Shown one piece after another: positions 8,396 through 17,946 of a DNA stretch of 64,000 nucleotides (the first letter of the stretch is position 1; each line of letters opens with the position of its first letter). Under the pieces are notes generated by a model. It made no database searches, was not told the DNA's origin, and worked only from the letters and a program-made list of their open reading frames with translations. The translations under genes were made by a program, and so were the position numbers. The stretch is from JAGLSB01 sp023135955. GTDB lineage: Bacteria; Bacteroidota; Bacteroidia; Bacteroidales; GCA-2748055. Location of the stretch: NCBI GenBank assembly GCA_030673645.1, contig DAOVIO010000004.1:1-64000 (forward strand). The letters are read 5' to 3'.

Positions 8396-9031
8396 TTAGA
8401 GCCATTCTTTTGGTTTTTTAATTACATAGCCATCATACTTTGAGACATCATTCTCAAATTGACTATCCATAAGTTTTTTGCGACCAATTGTCATTGAGCC
8501 TTTAGCTACAAGCGAAACAGAATTATTATGTCGTTTTGGGGGGAATGCAACAAAAACTCTTTTATTACTGAAATTCTCATGTATTGCTTTAATAGGAGGA
8601 ACAAGATCGCTGTCTCCAGAGATTAGCATAGCCATATCATATTTATCCTGGTAGGCATCAATGAGCATCTGTGTAGCAATATTCACATCTGTCATTTTTT
8701 CATTAAAAGTAGGCCAAATATTACCACAGCGATTACACTCAAATCTATCACGTTGGTAGTGACCGTAAAATATTTTAATACCTACAGACTCTAAGGCTTC
8801 AATATAAAGAGTTTGTCTTTTCTGCTTATCGGGATTATTACTCACCCTACTAGTAAAGTATTTTATCTCTTTGATATCTTGCTTGGTTAGCAACAAATTT
8901 TTAATTAACAAATTCAAATTAAGCCATTTGAGATTAGTGTATCCAGCTTCCATCATTCCAAAATATAGGTTAAAACCATCAACATAAACGATTACTCTTT
9001 CTTTTCTTGTGTTTTCTTTTGCATTTGTCAT
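8396..9031 (-). CDS. NYN (PIN-like) domain protein with zinc ribbon
   Basis: A 211-residue protein. The opening VIVYVDGFNLYFGMM carries the first catalytic acid of NYN/LabA-type PIN-fold nucleases; MTDVNIATQMLIDAY and MLISGDSDLVPPI hold the further acidic residues. Between them lies an inserted CNRC knuckle (about residue 100). NYN proteins are predicted or shown RNases acting on RNA or tRNA. The gene stands alone: the next genes run in unrelated units. It is preceded by a leader with two hairpins. Substrate unknown. Confidence 0.85.
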   Translation of the reverse strand: MTNAKENTRKERVIVYVDGFNLYFGMMEAGYTNLKWLNLNLLIKNLLLTKQDIKEIKYFTSRVSNNPDKQKRQTLYIEALESVGIKIFYGHYQRDRFECNRCGNIWPTFNEKMTDVNIATQMLIDAYQDKYDMAMLISGDSDLVPPIKAIHENFSNKRVFVAFPPKRHNNSVSLVAKGSMTIGRKKLMDSQFENDVSKYDGYVIKKPKEWL

Positions 9032-9332
9032 AATATATATTGTATATTTGCATCATAACATCACTGAAGATAGCATCTTCAGCCTGACGCTCCGTAAGGA
9101 GCGTTTCTTTTTTATTCTATTCCAACATTTTTTCTCCCAAATAAAACCAATTGCAAGTCTGCGCTTACACGAATATGTAGATTAAATTTAGGCAAGTTTT
9201 TTTAAATAGGGATAAATTTATGCTTTTTATTCCCGCTAAATTGGGATTTCATAGTTATACATTTGAATGTTTTTAGGGAGATCACTAATCAATCCTTAGA
9301 TAAGCGAAAAATTTATATACACAAGGATTAGA
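9032..9332. other. Intergenic region with two adjacent hairpins
   Basis: Two tight hairpins stand next to each other: CTGAAGAT-AGC-ATCTTCAG (9064-9082) and ACGCTCC-GTAA-GGAGCGT (9087-9104). The second is followed by a T-rich run on the plus strand (terminator-like), although no plus-strand gene ends here. On the minus strand both lie 30 to 75 bases in front of the NYN gene. The remaining 220 bases are AT-rich with no open frame of note. Confidence 0.6.
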
Positions 9333-10511
9333 TTACATATACTGATTCAACTCAATCAGAGTTTTACTCAAATCCCTCTCCAAATCTATCAGCTTATTAA
9401 AACTTTCATAATAAATTGTGAGCTCAAGAATATATTCAATCAAAGAAATCTCGCCATTATCCAATGCTTTTATTAGCAATTCTGAATTGTCAAATGAGAG
9501 GAGATTTACCCTATAATCATTTGCGTTTTTTTGTAAACTGATAGCCTTGTTGTGTAAAGTGATTAGTTGATTGTATAGCTGTAATTTGTTATCTGTTTTT
9601 ATACTTTCCATGGCCAGTGTATTTGTTCTGGCATATTTCACTGTATTCTTATTTTCCCACAGAGGGAGGCTTAGACCAAAAGTAATTCCCTGATATTGCT
9701 GTCCTATAACCTTTTCACTCATATAACCGGTTTGAATCTTAGGTAATGACATTGCTCTGCTGAGTTTTTCCTGCTTTTGACTTAATTCAACTTCCTGCTT
9801 CAACCAGCTTAACAATGGACTGTTTTCCTCAGCGATTAAATACCATTGTTCAAAATCAGCAGGGATTTCAGGAATCAGAAAAGAGCTTTCGCTAAAGTCA
9901 ATAAATACTCCACCATTCAATCGTGTTAATTCAGCTAAAAGAGCGCTTTTTTCAACCTCTTTCGATTCTAATTCAACACTGATATTTAATAGATTTAATT
10001 GCGCCTTATTGTATTCAATAATATTCGTTTCCCCATAGTCGTACTTCGATTTATATGAATTCGCAATGCCATCAGCATGAGTAAGTCTTTTAGATAATTC
10101 AAATAATAGAGCATTTACATGAACCAGATCATTACAAATTATTCGAGTCTCCAACATAAGAGCTTTTAATTGTGCCTGATATTGTTGTTCTGTTTGCTCA
10201 TTTTTTAGATTGGAAATTTGATTTTTATATCTGTAAGTCGTTGGGAAATCAAAACTCTGTTTAAAGATTATATTTGTTTTATTGCCAATTACAGCAGGAC
10301 CTCCCCACAAATAACCTAGTTCAAGGACAGGGTTTTGCAGGTAAATTCCTGTTTTATTGCCAATTTTTTCAGCTTCAACACTTTGTCTTAAGGCTATGAG
10401 GGTTGTATTGTTCTTCTCAACTTCACTCAACACGTTGTCAATCGGGCTTTGAGAAAAAGTGTTTGCGCTAAATGTGACGATGCTAATTAAAGCTATTATT
10501 AGACTTTTCAT
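9333..10511 (-). CDS. TolC/CusC-type outer-membrane efflux protein
   Basis: Start chosen at 10511, where the signal peptide MKSLIIALISIVTFSANTFS begins; the longer frame adds 13 unlikely residues. The mature part of about 370 residues is rich in long amphipathic helices (for example ISNLKNEQTEQQYQAQLKAL), as in the TolC channel. It is the last gene of the minus-strand efflux set CusB-CusA-TolC, 88 bases after CusA. It would form the outer-membrane duct of the metal RND pump. The length is a little short for TolC proteins (commonly 400 to 480). Confidence 0.85.
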   Translation of the reverse strand: MKSLIIALISIVTFSANTFSQSPIDNVLSEVEKNNTTLIALRQSVEAEKIGNKTGIYLQNPVLELGYLWGGPAVIGNKTNIIFKQSFDFPTTYRYKNQISNLKNEQTEQQYQAQLKALMLETRIICNDLVHVNALLFELSKRLTHADGIANSYKSKYDYGETNIIEYNKAQLNLLNISVELESKEVEKSALLAELTRLNGGVFIDFSESSFLIPEIPADFEQWYLIAEENSPLLSWLKQEVELSQKQEKLSRAMSLPKIQTGYMSEKVIGQQYQGITFGLSLPLWENKNTVKYARTNTLAMESIKTDNKLQLYNQLITLHNKAISLQKNANDYRVNLLSFDNSELLIKALDNGEISLIEYILELTIYYESFNKLIDLERDLSKTLIELNQYM

Positions 10512-10599
10512 TTCACAACAATTTATTATTAATGGTCCTATGCTTCTCAATTCGAATTTGTTTCGTAGTTCGATTCATATTAGTAAGTTAATACGTATA

Positions 10600-13500
10600 T
10601 TATACTTCTTTTGATTTGATAATCTTGCGGTTATTCAGGATGCTAAAAACGATAGGTACAACATAAATATTAAGCAGGGTAGATGTTAGCAAGCCACCTA
10701 AAATAACCTTTGCCATTGGACTTTGAATTTCATTTCCCGATAAATTTCCTTTTAATACAAGCGGAATAAGTGCGAGAGCTGCTGTTAATGCAGTCATTAA
10801 AATAGCGTTCAGCCTGTCAGTAGATCCTTTTACTACTGTTTCTGATATAGATATATCCCGATTTAGCAATTTTTGGTAATTAGAAATTAAGAGAATTCCA
10901 TTTCGGGTTGCAATACCAAAAAGCGTGATAAATCCAATAATTGCCGGAATACTCAATATGCCTGAAGTAAAGTATATTGAAAAGACACCGCCAATTAATG
11001 CCAGAGGTAAATTAAGTAAAATGATACCTGCCAGTTTGAAATTTTTAAATTCCTGAAATAATAGCAGAAAAATTATCAAAATTGAAAAAATTGAAGTTAG
11101 CATAAGAGTTCGGGAAGCTTTTGCCTCGCTTTCAAACTGTCCGCCATACTCAATCCTATAGTTTTCAGGTAAGTGAATATTCTCATCAATATTTATCCGA
11201 ATATCTTCAACCACACCACGTAAATCGCGATCCGCGACATTTGCAGAAATCACAATTTTACGCTGCACATTCTCTCTGTTAATTGAAGCCGGACCCGATA
11301 CCGATACAATGTCAGCGACCAGCGCCAGAGGAACTTTTTTCCCATCTCCGGTATCTATTAAAGCAGAGCGGATTCCCTCAATTGTCTCTGTATAATCTTT
11401 ATTCAGCCTTAATATTAATCCGAAGCTCCGTTGACCCTCATAAATATCTCCGAGCTTTTCGCCCCCAAAGCCCATATCAATAAAGTCATTAAATTGCTCC
11501 AATGTGATACCATAATTGGCTAACATATCCCTGTTGGCCCTTATCTGAATCTGCGGTATGTCAACTTGTTGATCTACATTGACATCAACCAATCCTTCTA
11601 CATCAATGATTGAGTTCTTCACTTGATTTCCAATAATAAACATTTCATTCAAATCGTTACCAAAAAGTTTAATAGCTATGTTAGCCCGTGTTCCAGAAAG
11701 CATGTGATCTATTCTATGTCCTAAGGGCTGACCAACCGTGAAGGCTATTCCTGGAATTTTCGAAAGAGTTTCCCTGACATCAGAGAGAAATTCGGGCTGG
11801 CTTCTTTCATCAAGATTAAAGTTTATATCAATTTCAGCGCTATTGGTTGTTTGTGAGTGTGCATCAAGTTCACCACGCCCGGTTCTTCTTGCTGTGCTTG
11901 ATATTTCGTGAATAGAAAGCATTTCAGATTCAATCAAATTTCCTAATCGGTTACTTTCTTCAAGTGAAGTTCCTGGCTTTGTAACTACAGAAAGAGTAAG
12001 TGACCCTTCATTAAATTCAGGTAGAAAACTTCGGCCTAATGTTGAAAAAACAAATATTGAAAGCGCAAACAATCCGAATGCAGGAAAGATAATAGCTTTT
12101 TTATGTTTCAACGACCACCGAAGCGATTGTTCATAGTAATAAGTCAATTTTCGAACCAACCACTTCTCTTTTTCATTTTTTGCGAGATATTTATCTCCGG
12201 TTAGTAGCAATTTTGACAATAATGGAGTAAGTGTCATCGCTACGATTAAAGAAATAAACAAAGACACTATGAAGGATATTCCAAGTGGCTGTAACATTCT
12301 GCCTTCCATTCCCGAAAGAAAAAATAAGGGTAGAAATGCGACCATAATAATTAAAGTTGCGTTTAAAATTGAAGACCTGATTTCCTTCGACGCTTCGAAT
12401 ACTACACTAAAGTCTGATTCTTTTTCTTCTTTGGGTTTTAGCCGATTTTGCCGCAAGCGTTTATATACATTCTCTACATCAATAATGGCATCATCTACCA
12501 GAGAACCAATGGCTATGGCCATTCCACCAAGACTCATAGTATTTATGTTCAATCCCAAAACTTTCATCACCAAAATTGCGCCAAGCAAAGAAAGAGGAAT
12601 TGCCAAAAGAGAAATTAATGTTGTCCGGAAACTTCCTAAGAATATAAACAGAATAATTACTACAAAAATTCCACCCTCAATTAAAGCATTTTTGACATTA
12701 TTAACAGAAGTTTCAATGAAGTCTGCTTGTCTAAAAATTTTAGTATCCACTTTTACGTCTGCGGGTAATGTTTTCTGAAGCACAGCAAGATTATTTTCAA
12801 TCTTTTCAGTTACCTCAAGAGTATTTGTATTTGGTTGTTTTGAAACGGAAATAATTATAGCCGGACTGGCATTTGATGATGCATGCCCTAGTTTTACCGC
12901 ACTACCTATTACTACTTCTGCTAAATCTCTTATTTTAATTGGCTTACCATTTACAGATTTAATATATGAATTACCAATCGCTTCCAAATCTGATGTTCGT
13001 CCTATTCCTCGAATCACATATTCATTTCCATATTGTCTTGTAACACCACCGGAGGAATTTTGACTGACACCCTTGCAAGTTGCAGCAAGCTCTGTTAAAG
13101 AAACATTGTAAAATTTCATCCTTTCAGGGTTAGCCAAAACCTGATATTCTTTAAATTCCCCTCCAATTATTGTTACTTGTGATACACCCCCGGTCGCTAA
13201 AATCAGTGGTTTCAAATTCCATTCGGCAATAGTACGGAGCTCCATCATACTTGTGCTGTCAGCTGTCATACCTATAAAAAAGATTTCGCCCATTACACTC
13301 GATTGCGGAGCCATAATTGGCTGTTCAATTCCTAAGGGCATCTGTGAAGAAATGGTCATTAGTTTTTCGCTAACAATTTGTCTTGCTTTGAAAATGTCTG
13401 TTCCCCAATCAAATTCCACCCACACAAAAGAAAATCCCTGTGATGAATTAGATCTTACACGGCGCACATCTGTGGCACCGTTTACTGCTGTTTCTATTGG

Positions 13501-13701
13501 GAAGCTTACTAATCGCTCCACTTCCTCGGAAGCCATACCGTGAGCGTCGGTCATTACAACCACCGTGGGAGCAGTCAGATCTGGAAACACATCAACATCC
13601 ATGTTTATGGCCGTTCTGGTTCCTACTACTACCAATGTTAATGAAAAAAGTAAAATCAGATATTTGTTCTTCAAAGAGAACTTTATAATATTATTTAACA
13701 T
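10600..13701 (-). CDS. Heavy-metal efflux RND pump, CusA/CzcA family
   Basis: A 1033-residue inner-membrane pump of full length. Two halves are evident, each with a large periplasmic loop. TM4 carries GGMAIAIGSLVDDAIIDVENV with the acidic proton-relay residues, and the N-terminal TM1 is followed by DVDVFPDLTAPTVVVMTDA, as expected for heavy-metal RND proteins. It begins 11 bases after the stop of the adaptor gene. Proton-driven export of a soft or transition metal from periplasm or cytoplasm is the family role; Cu/Ag against Zn/Co/Cd cannot be settled by eye. The nearby His-rich proteins favour Cu, Zn or Ni handling. Confidence 0.93.
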   Translation of the reverse strand: MLNNIIKFSLKNKYLILLFSLTLVVVGTRTAINMDVDVFPDLTAPTVVVMTDAHGMASEEVERLVSFPIETAVNGATDVRRVRSNSSQGFSFVWVEFDWGTDIFKARQIVSEKLMTISSQMPLGIEQPIMAPQSSVMGEIFFIGMTADSTSMMELRTIAEWNLKPLILATGGVSQVTIIGGEFKEYQVLANPERMKFYNVSLTELAATCKGVSQNSSGGVTRQYGNEYVIRGIGRTSDLEAIGNSYIKSVNGKPIKIRDLAEVVIGSAVKLGHASSNASPAIIISVSKQPNTNTLEVTEKIENNLAVLQKTLPADVKVDTKIFRQADFIETSVNNVKNALIEGGIFVVIILFIFLGSFRTTLISLLAIPLSLLGAILVMKVLGLNINTMSLGGMAIAIGSLVDDAIIDVENVYKRLRQNRLKPKEEKESDFSVVFEASKEIRSSILNATLIIMVAFLPLFFLSGMEGRMLQPLGISFIVSLFISLIVAMTLTPLLSKLLLTGDKYLAKNEKEKWLVRKLTYYYEQSLRWSLKHKKAIIFPAFGLFALSIFVFSTLGRSFLPEFNEGSLTLSVVTKPGTSLEESNRLGNLIESEMLSIHEISSTARRTGRGELDAHSQTTNSAEIDINFNLDERSQPEFLSDVRETLSKIPGIAFTVGQPLGHRIDHMLSGTRANIAIKLFGNDLNEMFIIGNQVKNSIIDVEGLVDVNVDQQVDIPQIQIRANRDMLANYGITLEQFNDFIDMGFGGEKLGDIYEGQRSFGLILRLNKDYTETIEGIRSALIDTGDGKKVPLALVADIVSVSGPASINRENVQRKIVISANVADRDLRGVVEDIRINIDENIHLPENYRIEYGGQFESEAKASRTLMLTSIFSILIIFLLLFQEFKNFKLAGIILLNLPLALIGGVFSIYFTSGILSIPAIIGFITLFGIATRNGILLISNYQKLLNRDISISETVVKGSTDRLNAILMTALTAALALIPLVLKGNLSGNEIQSPMAKVILGGLLTSTLLNIYVVPIVFSILNNRKIIKSKEV

Positions 13702-13712
13702 CGTTTCCTGGT

Positions 13713-15368
13713 TTAATGAATATGACCTGAATGAGCATCTAAGGCACCTGTTCCCTGTGCTAGCTTGATAAATATTGCTCCTAAGCTTACTATCCGTTCT
13801 TCTTGTTGGATTCCTTTTAATATCTCAGTTCTGAAGCCGTCCATTGAACCAACTTTTACTTCTCTTTTTTCAAAAAGTTCAGGTGTAATTTGAACGAAAA
13901 CAAAGTAATTTCCCTGTTCTTCCAGGATGGCGGAATTTGGGATTGTCAATGCCTTTTCGTTAGTAATAGATTTCAAATAAAGTTCCACAAAACCGCCGGT
14001 CAGGAAGTTTTCTGTATTATCAATCTGAAAGGCAAAGGGAATTAAGTAATTATCATAATTTGTACTCCTTCCATAGGACAAAATTTTACCGTTTAATTCT
14101 TCAAGAGTATAAGTTTTGTTATCGTGAAGGGTTCGAATGTCAGCAGAATTTATAGAACTTAAAATTCCGGCATACTTTTGCTGAATTTCAGCATGCAGAA
14201 TTAGGACTTCATTTTTAGAAATACTCATAATAGCTTGTCCGGATTCTACATATTCACCATTTTTAACAAAAAGTTGATTTATGAATCCAGTAATCGGACT
14301 TTTTACAATTTGTCCGGAGGCGTTAAAATTCCTACTCAGATTATCATAAATTACTTTTGCATTATCGTATTGATTTTTTGTATAAAGTAGATCTTTTTCA
14401 GAGATAATTTTGTCTTTTGCAAGCTCTTTTGATCTATCATAGTCGGCTTTAGCTTTTTCATAATTGTTTTGAGCCTCCATAAATCTTACAGTGGAATTAT
14501 TGTCGGCAAAATCTTTTCCAGAAATTGAAAACAGGTTCTGTTCTTTCAATACGCTAATTCCTTCCAGTAAATTTATTTTTGAAAGAGTCACAACACCATT
14601 TGTTTTCGCAGAAACTAAAACCTCATCTGCCTGGGCAGATTGTACCTGAGCAGTGGTTTTAATTACCTGACCAAAGGCTTCCTTTTTTGGCTGTTCTGTG
14701 GCGAAATCTATCAACCACGATTGCTCTTTTGTAAAGACGGTAGTATTTGTTGTTGAAATAGACTCATTTTCGTGTTCTGCGCCGTGTATTGCTTCATGAG
14801 CATCATCATATACAAAAATATTCGGCACGGATATTTTAAAGTTTTCGTTTTCAAGGGCTATTTCAAAAACTATGCTTCCGCTGCCCATTATTTTAGGTTC
14901 AATATTGAAGATATAAATGCCCTTTCTTATTGGAGTTTCCTGGATTTGTGTAGTTTCATTACCATCGACAATTAAACGAATGCTAACTTTTCCGTCTTCC
15001 AGTGGTGAAAAGTCTTTTAAATGTGTAAAGTGGGCAAGGACCATTGATGATTCACCTGTTACGAATGGATCAGCCTCAGCAAAAACTTCAAAATTCTGGC
15101 TATAAGACGTGAATTGAATTTTGACGTCTTCATGATTATGAGCTTGATCATTTTCGCTTTGAGGACCATGATCCTCAGGTTCTTCTTGCTCATTGTTGTG
15201 ATCATGAATATCTTCACTGTGATCAATATGATCTGTGCCTTCTTGTAACACATTATGCTTATCATGATTGTGCTCACTGTGATCACTATCATGGTCATGG
15301 TCGTGGCCAATGTGGCAACTAGCAACCATGAAAGCAAGTATTAATGAAAAAATTATATTTCTTGTCAT
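13713..15368 (-). CDS. RND periplasmic adaptor (CusB-like) with His-rich N-terminus
   Basis: A 551-residue membrane-fusion protein. It opens with a lipoprotein-type signal (FMVASC near residues 14-19) and then about 70 residues crowded with His, Asp and Glu (HIGHDHDHDSDHSEHNHDKH), a likely metal trap. A domain like those of CusB N-termini follows, then the lipoyl/hairpin core (VSAKTNGVVTLSKINLLEGI, the helical FMEAQNNYEKAKADYDRSKE) and a beta-barrel part. It links the CusA-type pump to the TolC-type channel. The His-rich extension is unusually long for the family but typical of Bacteroidota versions near DUF6769 proteins. Confidence 0.9.
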   Translation of the reverse strand: MTRNIIFSLILAFMVASCHIGHDHDHDSDHSEHNHDKHNVLQEGTDHIDHSEDIHDHNNEQEEPEDHGPQSENDQAHNHEDVKIQFTSYSQNFEVFAEADPFVTGESSMVLAHFTHLKDFSPLEDGKVSIRLIVDGNETTQIQETPIRKGIYIFNIEPKIMGSGSIVFEIALENENFKISVPNIFVYDDAHEAIHGAEHENESISTTNTTVFTKEQSWLIDFATEQPKKEAFGQVIKTTAQVQSAQADEVLVSAKTNGVVTLSKINLLEGISVLKEQNLFSISGKDFADNNSTVRFMEAQNNYEKAKADYDRSKELAKDKIISEKDLLYTKNQYDNAKVIYDNLSRNFNASGQIVKSPITGFINQLFVKNGEYVESGQAIMSISKNEVLILHAEIQQKYAGILSSINSADIRTLHDNKTYTLEELNGKILSYGRSTNYDNYLIPFAFQIDNTENFLTGGFVELYLKSITNEKALTIPNSAILEEQGNYFVFVQITPELFEKREVKVGSMDGFRTEILKGIQQEERIVSLGAIFIKLAQGTGALDAHSGHIH

Positions 15369-15467
15369 CAGAGATATTGTTAAATTTTATAATCAATTTG
15401 AAATGCAGACAAAATTGCATTAATGCATTTTGACGCCTGAGATAAGCAATCGAGAAGCTTAATAAAA

Positions 15468-15902
15468 TTATGCAGTAGGAGGACCCCGTAAACCTTGACT
15501 TAGGCTTACAAAACAGGAATATAATGAGGACTTAAGGCCGAAATGAATGTTGGAATATTCCGGTGGAACGTAACTGATGAAAACGGATTCATTCGGGATA
15601 TTCCAGAAACCGTCAAAACCAGGATGATTATCTGCAGAATCTAAGGTTTTTAGAAGATGCTCTAAATTATTTGATCGAAGAATGATCTCTTGTTCAAGAA
15701 GGCAAAAATGATTATCATCGTTAACATTATTATCATGATTGTGACGTGTATTATTATTATGGTTGTCTTCGTGGTCGGAATGACAGATATGGTTTATTAT
15801 ACAGATGTTGCTATCATGATGATGATGTGGCACAACAGCCAAAGCCAATAAAACAATATTGACCAGGATAGTAAAAAATAATGATGTTTTCTTTTTTATC
15901 AT
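15468..15902 (-). CDS. His-rich DUF6769-like secreted protein
   Basis: A 144-residue protein with an N-terminal hydrophobic segment (FFTILVNIVLLALAVVP), at once followed by HHHHDS and a His/Asn/Asp-rich stretch (residues 25-66) with several Cys. The C-terminus ends in LRGPPTA, the hallmark ending of this small Bacteroidota family found in front of CusB/CusA genes. It probably binds a transition metal in the periplasm and delivers it to the pump, an inference from composition and place. The gap to the adaptor gene is 99 bases. Confidence 0.8.
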   Translation of the reverse strand: MIKKKTSLFFTILVNIVLLALAVVPHHHHDSNICIINHICHSDHEDNHNNNTRHNHDNNVNDDNHFCLLEQEIILRSNNLEHLLKTLDSADNHPGFDGFWNIPNESVFISYVPPEYSNIHFGLKSSLYSCFVSLSQGLRGPPTA

Positions 15903-15961
15903 ATTTTAATTGTCACGACAAATGTAATGTTTATTTTTTCTTTATAAATTCCAAAGTAAAT

Positions 15962-17002
15962 TTAAATGAATACTACATAATTGAACAGATATCCAACCAG
16001 GATAATTCCCAGAGCCACAACTCCTATAAATACGCCAATTAGTTGCCACTTCAGAACCTTTTTAAGAATGATAATTTCCGGTAATGAAAGACCAATAACC
16101 GACATCATAAATGCAAGTGCAGTTCCCAGGGTAACTCCTTTTTCTATTAGTACGCTTACAATAGGAATAATTCCAGCAGCATTGGAATAAAGAGGAATTC
16201 CAACAACGATGGCTAAAGGAATAGAATACCAATTTTGATTTCCTAATGCCCCGGCCAGATATTCGTCAGGCACAAAACCATGAGCTCCGGCCCCAACGGC
16301 TATTCCAAGAATGATATAAATCCAGATTTTTCCAACAATTTCTTTGACTGTATTTAATCCAGAAGAAATACGATCATTTATAGAAGGTTTTTCCTCTAAG
16401 GAAACACTGTGTTTTGCATGAGTATTGAATACCCATTCAGCCACATATTTTTTCAGATTCAGCTTTTCGATGATAAATCCGGCCATTATAGCAATTACCA
16501 GACCGGTAAAAACATAAATAACCGCTACTTTCCATCCAAAAAGTCCGATAAGCAATACAAGTGCTACTTCGTTAATCATAGGGGCAGCAATAAGGAATGA
16601 GAAAGTTACTCCAAGCGGAATCCCTGCCTCCACAAAACCTAAAAAGAGAGGGATTGCAGAGCATGAACAAAATGGGGTTACAATTCCCAGAAAAGAAGCC
16701 ATTACATTTCCAGCAAATAATGATTTTCCCTCAAGTGCTTTGCGCGTTTTTTCAGGCGAAAAAAAAGTTCTGATAATTCCAACAATGAAAATGATAAGCA
16801 CCAATAGCATCATAACCTTTGGAACTTCATAGATTAAGAATCCAACAGATTCTGTCAAATGCGCTTCATGTGGCATTTGAAAAATTCGTAATACAATAAA
16901 ATCAGAGAATACCTGAAGATTATTATAAATAAATATCCATACAGGAATCAACAATAACAGGATTATTATTTTCGTATTTAGTTTTTTCATTTTTTCTATC
17001 AA
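15962..17002 (-). CDS. DUF318/ArsP-type permease
   Basis: A 346-residue membrane protein with eight to ten hydrophobic helices. The signature GIVTPFCSCSAIPLFLGFVE is that of PF03773 permeases (ArsP_1), and a second copy-like segment VVGIPLYSNAAGIIPIVSVL appears near residue 270. Members export methylated or organic arsenicals, or are proposed Cu/Zn exporters. Here it stands between the arsG/arsF genes and the His-rich/CusB genes, so both readings are possible. The start M1 or M5 cannot be told apart. It is separated from arsG by a repeat-filled gap of 236 bases. Confidence 0.85.
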   Translation of the reverse strand: MIEKMKKLNTKIIILLLLIPVWIFIYNNLQVFSDFIVLRIFQMPHEAHLTESVGFLIYEVPKVMMLLVLIIFIVGIIRTFFSPEKTRKALEGKSLFAGNVMASFLGIVTPFCSCSAIPLFLGFVEAGIPLGVTFSFLIAAPMINEVALVLLIGLFGWKVAVIYVFTGLVIAIMAGFIIEKLNLKKYVAEWVFNTHAKHSVSLEEKPSINDRISSGLNTVKEIVGKIWIYIILGIAVGAGAHGFVPDEYLAGALGNQNWYSIPLAIVVGIPLYSNAAGIIPIVSVLIEKGVTLGTALAFMMSVIGLSLPEIIILKKVLKWQLIGVFIGVVALGIILVGYLFNYVVFI

Positions 17003-17238
17003 TTATTTTCTCGGCTATTCACCAGTACCCTTCGGCTATCTCTGGGATCGCAGGCTCAGGGCGGCGCTCAGTACCCTTCGACAGGCTCAGGGCTGCGCCC
17101 AGCAACCAGAACCGAGCGAAGCGAGCTCAACGACTGAAAGGAGTTAAACCAGTAACCAGTCCAGTGTGCGGGCAAAAACCGCAATTTTGAATTGAATATA
17201 ACAGTATCATGTTATATAGTAGCAACCATCCACCACCC
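17003..17238. repeat. Intergenic REP-like region with CCCTTCGACAGGCTCAGGG
   Basis: The gap between two genes of the ars region holds GC-rich dispersed-repeat sequence unlike its neighbours: AGTACCCTTCGACAGGCTCA near 17069 with a degenerate copy starting at about 17027, the block GAGCGAAGCGAGCTC near 17112, and CCAGTAACCAGT-type sequence near 17150. The last part (17198-17227) repeats a 30-base sequence found again at 52586. Such CTTCGACAGGCTCAG repeats are common in many bacterial genomes. Confidence 0.75.
17198..17227 (-). repeat. 30-bp dispersed dyad element, copy 1
   Basis: Read on the minus strand this matches 52586-52615 at 29 of 30 positions. The core is a dyad TATAACA-TGATAC-TGTTATA. 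It points toward the DUF318 permease gene about 200 bases downstream. Either an operator-like site or part of a dispersed repeat. Confidence 0.75.
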
Positions 17239-17946
17239 TCACCCCCAAACAGCAATAATATAATACACACCCATCCCAATAAACAGTATTGAGACAATCC
17301 TTCTAAACCAATATTCAAAAGATTTGATCTTATTATAAAGCTTCCCAGCACCAGAAATTGTATATGCTATTAGCCAGGCAAAAATAATCACGGGAATCCC
17401 AGTGGCAATAGCATAAACGGCTGGAAGATAAAGCCCTGCGGCCGAATTGATCGAAAGTGGGACTAGAATTCCAAAATATAAGACTCCACTATAGGGGCAA
17501 AAGGCGAGGGCAAATACGAGACCTAAAAAAAATGCTTGCCAGTAATTATGACCTGATCTTTTTGTGCTGATTTTTTGTGTCAAACCAGAAAAGCCGGGAA
17601 AGTTTATCTTTATCAGGCCAAGCATAAATACACCGATAATAATTAATAGGGGTCCGATAATTTTTTCCCCATTTTGCTGAAAAACCCCGGATATTTTGAA
17701 TTGATCTGCACCAAAATAGAGAATCAATGCCAAGGCCGTATAGGAAAATATCCGGCCTGAAGTATAGATAAGCCCTTTGTAAAACACTCGCCTTTTCTGT
17801 TCAATATCTTTGCCAATAAACCCAATGGCTGTAATATTGGTTGCCATCGGACAAGGGCTAATTGCGGTCATTAAACCAAGCAGTATTGCTGAAATAACCG
17901 GAGCTGAGTTATTCAGGTATAAATCGTTTAGAAAGCCTTCCAGCAT
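17239..17946 (-). CDS. arsG: ArsG-like membrane transporter (CcdA/DsbD-type fold)
   Basis: A 235-residue protein with six to seven membrane helices. The sequence GLMTAISPCPMATNITAIGF and later FALAFCPYSGVLYFGILVP have the paired Pro-Cys motifs of the CcdA/DsbD/TauE-like group; with the preceding arsF-like gene this fits the ArsG family named for efflux of aromatic arsenicals. Its start codon overlaps the stop of the upstream gene by one base (TAATG), so the pair is coupled. Likely work is passing electrons or exporting substrate across the inner membrane in concert with the ArsF-like protein. Confidence 0.82.
   Translation of the reverse strand: MLEGFLNDLYLNNSAPVISAILLGLMTAISPCPMATNITAIGFIGKDIEQKRRVFYKGLIYTSGRIFSYTALALILYFGADQFKISGVFQQNGEKIIGPLLIIIGVFMLGLIKINFPGFSGLTQKISTKRSGHNYWQAFFLGLVFALAFCPYSGVLYFGILVPLSINSAAGLYLPAVYAIATGIPVIIFAWLIAYTISGAGKLYNKIKSFEYWFRRIVSILFIGMGVYYIIAVWG

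Noticed and set aside
12269..13768. Several plus-strand frames opposite the RND pump gene
   Set aside because: Codon-bias shadows of the 1033-residue pump; no family likeness.
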